Part shown: positions 1 through 5,031 of the stretch, one piece after another
Position numbering within the stretch: position 1 is the first letter of the stretch
How the letters are laid out: each line of letters opens with the position of its first letter
DNA from: Anaerolineales bacterium
Lineage (GTDB): Bacteria; Chloroflexota; Anaerolineae; Anaerolineales; E44-bin32
Assembly (NCBI GenBank): GCA_011772595.1
Contig: WVZH01000085.1
Coordinates: 15,725-23,998 of the forward strand
Length of the DNA stretch: 8,274 nucleotides
Direction of reading: 5' to 3'
Notes under the pieces: model-generated
What the model was told of the DNA's origin: nothing
The model's input: the letters and a program-made list of their open reading frames with translations, nothing else
The model's database searches: none
Made by a program: the position numbers and the translations under genes

Positions 1-20
1 GGACTTCGGAAGTCTGGTAG
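1..20. repeat. 20-bp direct repeat, copy A
   Basis: The sequence GGACTTCGGAAGTCTGGTAG is identical to positions 1820-1839. The first part is a near-perfect palindrome, GACTTC-G-GAAGTC at 2-14. It lies 20 bp past the stop codon of the WD40 lipoprotein gene, so the two copies bracket that gene. The copy sits at the window edge, so any inverted partner to its left cannot be seen. It could be a dispersed REP-like palindrome, a recombination scar, or part of a terminator for the lipoprotein gene. Confidence 0.85.
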
Positions 21-40
21 AGCCCAATGCACACAGCGGA

Positions 41-1681
41 TCAGGGGGTGCACATCGGATCATCGGGGTTAAGCGCGCATACGACGCAAGCCACCGTTTG
101 CTCATCTACAGGATAACAATTACATACCCGTTCATCCTTCACAGGATCATATTCGACCCACACATTACCGCACGAGATGCAAAGATCGGCGAGAGCGCAG
201 TCATAGCGCACCTCGCCCTGGGGTTTGGCTTGATCTTGCTTATCCTTCCTGTCTGGGATGCATGAGATGCCGGAGGTCTCTTCTTCTACGGCAGGCGATT
301 CATCATCGTCAATGAACAGTTGCACGAGGACGAGCGCCTCCTCTGAGATTCTCGGTCCGTAGCAGTAGGCACGATTGAGGAAGGCAGGATACATCTCACA
401 GGGATAGGGCTTCTGGTTGACCTTAGCAGAAAGGTCACTCTTGATCCCGCTCGGCACTTTAAAGCCGATGACCATTTGGTTGTTTTCGAGACATCCGAGG
501 CCGAGAAGTTCATACGTTCCGGCGCTTCGGGTCTCATGAAGTCCGTAGAGCATGATGTGTCCGGTTTGCGAGCCGACCGCCACCGTTGTCCCATCGGGTG
601 ACACTGCAATCACTGGCAGACGACCGGAGTGCATATTGAACTCGTGCAGAAGATTTCCTCGAATCGGATCCCATGCGCGGATGAGGTTTTGGGAGGAGGC
701 TGCGAAAAGCACGGTTTCATCGAGAGAAAACGCCAAGCGATAAGCGGCCTCTGGTTGGGAGCTTGCAGCAACCTCTTCTTCTCGATCAAGGTCTAGGATC
801 GCGAGCCGAACAACCGGGTCATATGGAGGGTCTGACATCCATGTAAGGGAACTTGTCGCGATATGTTGTCCGCTCGAGGAGTAAGCGATTTCATGGATGT
901 TGCCTCGACCGGTTACCGTTTGCGCGAGCGTTCCATCCTCCAGACGCCAGATACGCAGGACGGTTTCCCCCGAGGCGACAGCCAGGAACTGACCATCTGG
1001 GGAGAACGACACCCTGCGGACGTCGCCTGCTGCTTGTGGAAAACGATATAAGATGGTCCCATCTAATATATTCCATACAAAAGTCAGACCGCCTGATCCG
1101 CCGGAAGCGAGATATTCGCCCTCTGGCGAAAAGGTCAGTGTCCTCACTTGACCGCGATGCCCCACCAATTCGAGCATCGGTTTCCAGGACTCGGCGTCCC
1201 ATAGAACGATGGTGTTGTCTAGGGAGCCCGTGGCAAGGATTGAGCCGTCCGGGGAAAATGCCACTGCAGCCACAGCGTTTCTATGATGGACGAGCCTTTG
1301 CGCCAGGGTGCCGGAAGAAAGATCCCAGATGCTGACAGCGTTCTCAGGATCATAGACCTCGGCGGAGGCGAGCAAGGTTGAGTCGGGGGAGAACGCAAGA
1401 TCGAGGATCGAATCCTGGGATTCGTCCTCCAAGACCATGTATCGCTGTATTGACAGAAGGTTATCGATCGAAATGACAGGGACCGGTAAAGGTGAGGGTG
1501 TGAATACCGGCGCAGCGGTTGACGTTGGGTGGACCGTTGGTTCGGTGGTTGGTGGAGAGGATGGGCTGGGTGGGAGAACGTGTGGCGTCGCGGTTGAATC
1601 AGGTTCACTTGCGACACATCCCAAAAGCAGCAAGACAAGAAGCAAGATCGGTGAGATTGGGGCAAGTTTCCGCATGCTCAC
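41..1681 (-). CDS. Secreted WD40 beta-propeller lipoprotein with Cys-rich C-terminal domain
   Basis: The start is GTG at 1681, or ATG at 1675 two codons later. AGGAGGG lies at 1693-1687, 5 nt before the GTG and 11 nt before the ATG. The product is about 546 aa. A positive N-terminus and a leucine-rich helix lead to the lipobox LLGC (Cys22), so the protein is probably lipid-anchored outside the cytoplasm. A Pro/Ser/Thr-rich linker (about 25-68) leads to seven WD40-type repeats (about 90-382). Six carry recognisable 'FSPDG..LA' and 'WD'-like strands; repeat five is degenerate. Seven repeats suit one closed propeller. The tail (about 390-546) holds 12 cysteines, several paired (CISC, CNC, CVVC), suggesting disulfides or metal binding. 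I recall similar tails in Chloroflexota surface proteins but cannot check. Propellers are usually protein-interaction platforms; the ligand is unknown. The frame stays open upstream to 1912, but that part overlaps the divergent gene and lacks a signal peptide. Confidence 0.9.
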   Translation of the reverse strand: MSMRKLAPISPILLLVLLLLGCVASEPDSTATPHVLPPSPSSPPTTEPTVHPTSTAAPVFTPSPLPVPVISIDNLLSIQRYMVLEDESQDSILDLAFSPDSTLLASAEVYDPENAVSIWDLSSGTLAQRLVHHRNAVAAVAFSPDGSILATGSLDNTIVLWDAESWKPMLELVGHRGQVRTLTFSPEGEYLASGGSGGLTFVWNILDGTILYRFPQAAGDVRRVSFSPDGQFLAVASGETVLRIWRLEDGTLAQTVTGRGNIHEIAYSSSGQHIATSSLTWMSDPPYDPVVRLAILDLDREEEVAASSQPEAAYRLAFSLDETVLFAASSQNLIRAWDPIRGNLLHEFNMHSGRLPVIAVSPDGTTVAVGSQTGHIMLYGLHETRSAGTYELLGLGCLENNQMVIGFKVPSGIKSDLSAKVNQKPYPCEMYPAFLNRAYCYGPRISEEALVLVQLFIDDDESPAVEEETSGISCIPDRKDKQDQAKPQGEVRYDCALADLCISCGNVWVEYDPVKDERVCNCYPVDEQTVACVVCALNPDDPMCTP

Positions 1682-1762
1682 GTCAACCCTCCTTGGTCGC
1701 ATTGTCGAAGGATATGGAATCCAGGCGCTTCGGGCTGAAACGAAAACGTTGGAGCGTGCTAT

Positions 1763-1790
1763 ATTGTAATGTGTGTTTACTGCTTTCCAA
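1763..1790 (-). promoter_or_regulatory. Predicted sigma-70-type promoter of the WD40 lipoprotein gene
   Basis: Read on the minus strand, TTGGAA (1790-1785, 4/6 match to TTGACA) and TACAAT (1768-1763, 5/6 match to TATAAT) are separated by 16 nt. Transcription would start near 1756, giving a 5' UTR of about 75 nt before the GTG at 1681. This supports the short gene model, since the promoter lies inside the upstream extension of the open frame. Confidence 0.5.
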
Positions 1791-1802
1791 AATACCACCC
1801 TT

Positions 1803-1839
1803 GACTTCCGAAGTCCGTAGGACTTCGGAAGTCTGGTAG
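1803..1839. repeat. Inverted repeat containing direct-repeat copy B
   Basis: GACTTCCGAAGTC (1803-1815) and its exact reverse complement GACTTCGGAAGTC (1821-1833) are separated by CGTAG. Each arm is itself a 6+1+6 palindrome. Positions 1820-1839 repeat positions 1-20 exactly. The element lies between the divergent WD40 and Mut7-C genes, just upstream of the ribosome binding site of the latter. It could form a 13-bp stem in RNA, or act as two operator sites whose centres are 18 bp apart. It has no T-run that would make it a standard terminator. Confidence 0.85.
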
Positions 1840-1860
1840 GATGGAGGTGGATTTGGTAGC

Positions 1861-2607
1861 ATGAACAGCGCTTCTTTCCGTTTCTATGCTGAGTTGAACG
1901 ACTTCCTCCCACAGGATCGTAGGCACACCACCTTCGAGCATGCTTTCAGCGGCAATCCGGCTGTCAAAGATACGATCGAGTCGCTGGGTGTCCCTCATAC
2001 CGAGGTCGATCTCATCCTGGTGGACGGTGTCTCAGTGGACTTCACCTATCGCCTGAAACACGGCGATGAGGTCAGCGTTTACCCTGTCTTTGAGACACTC
2101 GATATCACGCCACTCCTGCGCTTGCGGCCCAAGCCGTTGCGCGAGCCGCGTTTCGTGCTCGACGCGCATCTCGGGCGGTTGGCCAGGTATTTACGCATGG
2201 CGGGATTCGACGCTGAATATCGCAACGATTTTGACGATCAGACTCTGGCACACATCTCAAGCAGTCAGCGAAGGATCTTACTCACCCGAGATCGTGGGCT
2301 GCTGAAGCGCAGTGAGGTGACCCATGGCTATTGCGTGCGCGAAACGAATCCGCGTGAGCAGTTGAAGGAGGTCTTACGGCGCTTCGATCTTTTGACCTCG
2401 CTCTCGCCGTTTCGCCGCTGTCTACGCTGCAACAGTCTGTTGGAGACCGTTCCCAAGGAAGAAATTCTCGATCAGTTGCTTCCCAAGACTCTCCAGAATT
2501 TTGAAGAGTTCCGACAGTGTCGCGGATGCGGACAGATCTACTGGCGAGGTTCACATTTCGAGCGTATGCAGCGCTTCATCGAGCATTTGTTGGCGGGGCC
2601 GTCATAG
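1861..2607 (+). CDS. Mut7-C RNase-domain protein with N-terminal ubiquitin-like domain
   Basis: The 248-aa protein has two domains. Residues 1-82 look like the MoaD/ThiS-type ubiquitin fold of the Mut7-C_ubi family (FRFYAELNDFLP at the start, then VDGVSVDFTYRLKHGDEVSVYP). Residues 96-235 match Mut7-C, a PIN-like RNase domain: FVLDAHLGRLARYLR with Asp101, LLTRDRGLLKR with Asp144, then a zinc-ribbon pair, CLRC (187/190) and CRGC (220/223). The acidic residues and all four cysteines are present, so it looks intact. The likely activity is RNA cleavage in the cytoplasm; the substrate of bacterial Mut7-C proteins is not established. The ubiquitin-like part lacks a terminal Gly-Gly, so it is more likely a fold for binding than a conjugated tag. 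The start is ATG 1861, with GGAGGT at 1843-1848, a rather long 12-nt spacing. No clear promoter of its own was found. Confidence 0.9.
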   Translation: MNSASFRFYAELNDFLPQDRRHTTFEHAFSGNPAVKDTIESLGVPHTEVDLILVDGVSVDFTYRLKHGDEVSVYPVFETLDITPLLRLRPKPLREPRFVLDAHLGRLARYLRMAGFDAEYRNDFDDQTLAHISSSQRRILLTRDRGLLKRSEVTHGYCVRETNPREQLKEVLRRFDLLTSLSPFRRCLRCNSLLETVPKEEILDQLLPKTLQNFEEFRQCRGCGQIYWRGSHFERMQRFIEHLLAGPS

Positions 2608-2618
2608 GCGCAGGAAAG

Positions 2619-2632
2619 CGACATCCATGTCG
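2619..2632. promoter_or_regulatory. Palindrome upstream of the ssb promoter (possible operator)
   Basis: CGACAT-CC-ATGTCG is a perfect 6-bp dyad with a 2-nt centre. It ends 6 bp before the -35 box of the ssb promoter. The two-base loop is too short for a good RNA hairpin, and no T-run follows. A protein binding site is therefore the more natural reading. It does not match the LexA boxes I know (GAAC-N4-GTTC or CTGT-N8-ACAG). Confidence 0.35.
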
Positions 2633-2638
2633 TGGGTA

Positions 2639-2666
2639 TTGACAAAAAAGCGATATTTAGTACAAT
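2639..2666 (+). promoter_or_regulatory. Strong sigma-70-type promoter of ssb
   Basis: A perfect -35 box TTGACA (2639-2644) is followed after 16 nt by TACAAT (2661-2666, 5/6 match). The spacer is AT-rich. Transcription would begin near 2673, leaving a leader of about 80 nt before the ssb ATG at 2755. It is the best promoter in the window, which fits the high demand for SSB. Confidence 0.7.
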
Positions 2667-2677
2667 TGTTCTAGAAG

Positions 2678-2740
2678 CCGGTGGGCTCAAGTTAAATGAG
2701 CACAGCCGCCCGGGCTGAACCGAAATCTGGCACCCACCGG
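2678..2740 (+). promoter_or_regulatory. Structured 5' leader of ssb (possible cis-regulatory RNA)
   Basis: CCGGTGGG (2678-2685) pairs perfectly with CCCACCGG (2733-2740). Inside that closing stem, CTCA/TGAG (2686-2689 with 2697-2700) and CAGCC/GGCTG (2703-2707 with 2713-2717) can form two smaller hairpins, giving a three-way-junction shape. The right arm of the closing stem ends one base before the ssb Shine-Dalgarno AAGGAG (2742-2747). Folding could therefore tune ribosome access or mRNA stability. No known riboswitch class is recognised. Confidence 0.45.
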
Positions 2741-2754
2741 AAAGGAGATTCCCG

Positions 2755-3171
2755 ATGTTCCAAAAAATAATACTCGTTGGTAACCTTGGTCGCGACCCGG
2801 AAATGCGTTACACGCCCAGTGGTCAAGCGGTTTGCAACCTCAATATCGCCACCAACCGCACCTGGTCACGCGATGGTGAGCAGCAAAAAGAAACCGCCTG
2901 GTTCCGTGTCACCGTTTGGGGCAGACAAGCCGAGACGGTCCACCAATACCTGCGCAAAGGTCGCACCGTCTTGGTTGAAGGGCGCCTGAACCCCGATGAG
3001 AACGGCAACCCGAGAGTTTGGACGGGCAATGACGGTCAGGCGCGTGCATCTTTCGAGGTGACGGCTCAGACTGTGAGGTTCCTCGGCGGGCGCGGTGAGG
3101 CTTCGGACTTCGATAACGGTGACGCTTTTCCGGCCGGCGGGCCGCAATCCGAGGATGAGATCCCCTTCTAA
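2755..3171 (+). CDS. ssb: Single-stranded DNA-binding protein SSB
   Basis: This 138-aa protein coats single-stranded DNA during replication, recombination and repair, and recruits partner enzymes. The N-terminal OB fold (about 1-110) opens with the classic FQKIILVGNLGRDPEMRYTPSG, continues through TAWFRVTVWGRQAE and ends the core at LVEGRL. A short linker leads to the acidic tip SEDEIPF, the partner-binding tail of bacterial SSBs (DDDIPF in others). Length fits a short SSB. AAGGAG lies 7 nt before the ATG. A strong promoter and a structured leader precede the gene, and a strong hairpin follows, so ssb is probably transcribed partly on its own. The downstream genes may receive read-through. 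It is likely the housekeeping SSB, as it is intact and has the complete tail. Confidence 0.97.
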   Translation: MFQKIILVGNLGRDPEMRYTPSGQAVCNLNIATNRTWSRDGEQQKETAWFRVTVWGRQAETVHQYLRKGRTVLVEGRLNPDENGNPRVWTGNDGQARASFEVTAQTVRFLGGRGEASDFDNGDAFPAGGPQSEDEIPF

Positions 3172-3187
3172 ACCAGAGACCAAAAAA

Positions 3188-3218
3188 GCCCTCAGCCGGT
3201 GAGTCGCCGGCTGAGGGC
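3188..3218 (+). terminator. Hairpin terminator after ssb
   Basis: A perfect 12-bp stem, GCCCTCAGCCGG (3188-3199) with CCGGCTGAGGGC (3207-3218), closes a 7-nt loop 17 nt past the ssb stop. On the plus strand the following tract is broken (ACCCTTTTCCTT), so termination is probably partial. On the minus strand the stem is followed by six T's (3187-3182), a better terminator for that direction. It separates highly expressed ssb from the DUF3467 gene without necessarily isolating it. Confidence 0.75.
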
Positions 3219-3241
3219 ACCCTTTTCCTTGGAGCGAATCC

Positions 3242-3595
3242 ATGTCGAAGAAATCCGAACAGCCTCCGGCCGCTGGCCGCATACATATTCACCTACCGCC
3301 GGATCTAGAATCTACGTATGCCAATTTTGCCATGATCACACATTCACGCTCAGAGATCGTCATCGACTTCGCGCAGGTCCTGCCGCAGATGCCGCGGGCG
3401 CGCGTGCTCAATCGTGTGGTGATGACAGCTTTGAACGCCAAGCTGTTATTACGTGCCCTGAGTGAACACATCACGCGCTATGAAGCCCAGCACGGAGAAA
3501 TTGACCTGCCGGAGGGGACCTCGTTGGCCGATCACCTGTTCCGCCATGTCCCCCCTGGTGACTCCCCCACAGACGATCCCTCCTCCGAAGAGTGA
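3242..3595 (+). CDS. DUF3467 family protein
   Basis: The 117-aa protein matches DUF3467 from memory. After a short N-terminus come YANFAMITHSRSEIVIDFAQ (about 26-45), LPQMPRARVLNRVVMT (about 47-62) and ALSEHITRYEAQHGEI (about 72-87). The C-terminus is Pro/Asp/Ser/Glu-rich and probably disordered. The fold is small, soluble and of unknown biochemical role; no catalytic motif or membrane segment is visible. GGAG at 3231-3234 lies 7 nt before the ATG. The next gene starts within or just after its stop codon, so the two are very likely co-translated. It heads the translin/Cas4-like group, so a role linked to nucleic acids is possible, but this is only inferred from position. Confidence 0.85.
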   Translation: MSKKSEQPPAAGRIHIHLPPDLESTYANFAMITHSRSEIVIDFAQVLPQMPRARVLNRVVMTALNAKLLLRALSEHITRYEAQHGEIDLPEGTSLADHLFRHVPPGDSPTDDPSSEE

Positions 3596-3600
3596 AGGCC

Positions 3601-4242
3601 ATGGACAAACTTGAAATCATCGGTGAGCAGATACGTGAGTATTTGGACGAAAAAAGCGCTGCGCGCGACCGAGCCTTACAGCACTCTCGCACCTTGATCA
3701 GGCATTGTTCGCGAGCGATACGAGCTGCACATCGCAACGAACGCGCATTGTGTCAGGAGCATCTGCAAGCTGCAGCCGAGTTGCTGGATGCGCTCAAGCA
3801 AGGTCTGGCCTCCTATCCCGATCTCTATCATGCTGGCTACACGCGCGGGGCATTGAAGGAGTTCGCAGAAGCCAGCATCGTCCAGGCGTTATTGGCCGAC
3901 GAGTCGCTGCCCGAACCCGATGCACTTGGCGTGGACTTCGTGGCGTATCTGGGCGGTCTTGGAGAAGCGGTTGGGGAACTGCGGCGGCGTGTTTTGGATA
4001 TCCTGAGGCACGATGAAGTCACGGAAGCGGAGCGCTTGCTCGACGCCATGGACGATATCTATAGTCTTTTGGTGACGATAGATTTTCCGGACGCCATTAC
4101 GGACAACTTGCGGCGCCTCACCGACATGGTGCGCGGCGTCACGGAACGCACGCGTGGGGATCTCACCACCAGCCGGCAGCAGTGCGAATTGAAGGCGGCA
4201 CTCGAGTCCGTTGAGAAGAAACTGGGGCGCGACGAAGCGTGA
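3601..4242 (+). CDS. Translin/TRAX family protein (predicted RNA/ssDNA-binding)
   Basis: The protein (about 213 aa) is almost wholly alpha-helical. It resembles the translin family, best known as eukaryotic translin/TRAX (the C3PO RNase), with relatives in archaea and some bacteria. Visible landmarks are the N-terminal EKSAARDRALQHSRTLIRHCSRAIR (first 20 or so helical residues, basic face), GYTRGALKEFAEASIVQALL with Glu87 and Glu90 matching the LQEYVEA acidic pair of TRAX, VGELRRRVLD, an acidic DAMDDIY, and DFPDAI....LRR followed by ERTRGDLT near the end. The acidic pair suggests possible RNase activity. Translins form octameric shells that bind RNA or single-stranded DNA. I chose ATG 3601, with GAAGAG (3587-3592) 8 nt before it; GTG 3592, overlapping the upstream stop, would add three residues. 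Relatives are sometimes mislabelled as haloacid dehalogenases, but no HAD motif is present here. Confidence 0.8.
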   Translation: MDKLEIIGEQIREYLDEKSAARDRALQHSRTLIRHCSRAIRAAHRNERALCQEHLQAAAELLDALKQGLASYPDLYHAGYTRGALKEFAEASIVQALLADESLPEPDALGVDFVAYLGGLGEAVGELRRRVLDILRHDEVTEAERLLDAMDDIYSLLVTIDFPDAITDNLRRLTDMVRGVTERTRGDLTTSRQQCELKAALESVEKKLGRDEA

Positions 4243-4481
4243 CTGCGAAAACAATTCGTGCTTCTGAGTTACCCCAATTTCTTTTCTGCAAACGCGCTTG
4301 GTGGTATGCGCAGGAAGGTTTCCCCTCCGACGATGGGGAGCAGATGGCTGGGACTCATTGGCACGATCGCCATGGGCGCGTAGTGCTGGAGGCTGGATGT
4401 CTGCGCATCTTGGGGTATGCCTTCCTGATTGCAGCCTTCGTTACAGGCGCTGCCTATCTGACAACACGCTTGCTAGGTTGA
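4239..4481 (+). CDS. N-terminal half of a membrane-anchored Cas4-like nuclease
   Basis: This 80-aa product starts at GTG 4239, overlapping the translin stop by 4 bp. TIRASELPQFLFCKRAWWY (about 5-23) is typical of the start of Cas4/RecB-like nucleases, and Cys17 corresponds to the first iron-sulfur ligand. AGTHWHDRHGR (37-47) holds the conserved histidine region, and a transmembrane helix follows (about 56-78). The chain then ends at TGA 4479-4481. The missing nuclease core continues in the same reading frame at 4485, so this is either one gene broken by a single stop or the small subunit of a split enzyme. Alone it has no PD-(D/E)XK core and could not cleave DNA. No CRISPR or cas genes are nearby, so a CRISPR spacer-acquisition role is not supported. 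Confidence 0.7.
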   Translation: MTAKTIRASELPQFLFCKRAWWYAQEGFPSDDGEQMAGTHWHDRHGRVVLEAGCLRILGYAFLIAAFVTGAAYLTTRLLG

Positions 4482-4484
4482 GCG

Positions 4485-4994
4485 GTGCTTATTATCGTCC
4501 TCGCCTTATTCGCACTTGGTTTGGCGCTCCTCAGGCTGGCGGGGCGAAAGCAAGCCGCAACCGGGCTGCCCCCAGGTAGGGTTGTTTACCTCGACACGAC
4601 AAGTTTGAAACGCTTAGGGCATACACTCTACGACCCAATGTCTGCACTCACTGGCCGTCCGGATTATCTAGTGGAAGGAGCGGATGGCTTGGTGCCGGTG
4701 GAATTGAAGTCGGGGCGCGGTCCACTCCGACCGTATCCTGGTCATGTTTTGCAGTTGGCGGGTTACTGCCTGCTTGTTCAGACCGTCTACGGGGTTCGCC
4801 CGAAGTATGGAGTCGTCAAGTACAGCGACAGAACCTTCGCTGTTGACTACACATCGACCCTGGAGAACGAACTTCTCGATACTTTGGCGGAAATGCGACG
4901 GACAGAAGGTAGGATTCCTGACCGCTCTCATACCTCCCCGAACCGATGTCGATCGTGTAGCTTCCAAGAGGTCTGCGATCAGGTCTTAGCGTGA
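4485..4994 (+). CDS. C-terminal half of a membrane-anchored Cas4-like PD-(D/E)XK nuclease
   Basis: The 169-aa product (GTG 4485) opens with a transmembrane helix (about 1-19) and a basic RLAGRKQ, which suggests the rest lies in the cytoplasm. The nuclease core is complete: GRPDYLV with Asp60, PVELKSG with Glu73 and Lys75, and HVLQLAGYCLLV with Gln90 and Tyr94. The C-terminal PNRCRSC....VC supplies Cys155, Cys158 and Cys164, three of the four ligands of a Cas4-type 4Fe-4S cluster. The fourth would be Cys17 of the preceding product. Cas4 relatives act as ssDNA exo/endonucleases. The gene is in the same frame as its upstream half, with only TGA and GCG between. The Shine-Dalgarno is weak (AGG within 4473-4478), so translation probably depends on re-initiation or read-through. 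The intact catalytic motifs argue against long-standing decay. Confidence 0.75.
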   Translation: MLIIVLALFALGLALLRLAGRKQAATGLPPGRVVYLDTTSLKRLGHTLYDPMSALTGRPDYLVEGADGLVPVELKSGRGPLRPYPGHVLQLAGYCLLVQTVYGVRPKYGVVKYSDRTFAVDYTSTLENELLDTLAEMRRTEGRIPDRSHTSPNRCRSCSFQEVCDQVLA

Positions 4995-5018
4995 AGCGCC
5001 AATGTACAGCGCCTCCGC

Positions 5019-5024
5019 TATAAT
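5019..5024 (+). promoter_or_regulatory. -10 box of a probable leaderless nadK promoter
   Basis: A perfect TATAAT lies exactly 7 nt before the nadK ATG at 5032. Initiation at the usual distance would fall on or next to the A of the start codon. No convincing -35 box is seen, and no Shine-Dalgarno precedes the ATG. Both fit a leaderless transcript. Confidence 0.5.
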
Positions 5025-5031
5025 ACGTAAT

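Noticed and set aside
853..1335. Plus-strand open frame of 160 aa opposite the WD40 gene
   Set aside because: It lies entirely antisense to strong WD40 repeats, shows no recognisable domain and is Arg/Pro-rich, as expected of a shadow frame.
1682..1912. N-terminal extension of the WD40 gene to an upstream ATG at 1912
   Set aside because: It would overlap the divergent Mut7-C gene and include the repeat and the predicted promoter. It would also bury a clear lipoprotein signal peptide that has its own AGGAGGG ribosome binding site.
2866..3292. Minus-strand open frames opposite ssb
   Set aside because: They are shadows of the ssb frame with no recognisable domain, and ssb itself is certain.
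4479..4481. UGA read as selenocysteine
   Set aside because: The codon lies in a membrane turn with no redox or metal role in this family, and no clear SECIS-like hairpin was seen directly after it. The possibility of ordinary read-through is kept in the findings.
4239..4994. Cas4-like protein as part of a CRISPR-Cas adaptation module
   Set aside because: There are no repeats-with-spacers, no cas1 or cas2, and the protein carries TM helices unlike CRISPR Cas4. The neighbours are housekeeping or unknown genes.
5002..5031. Longer nadK start at ATG 5002
   Set aside because: The ten extra residues are not typical of the family, the Shine-Dalgarno is poor, and a TATAAT box lies inside the extension.
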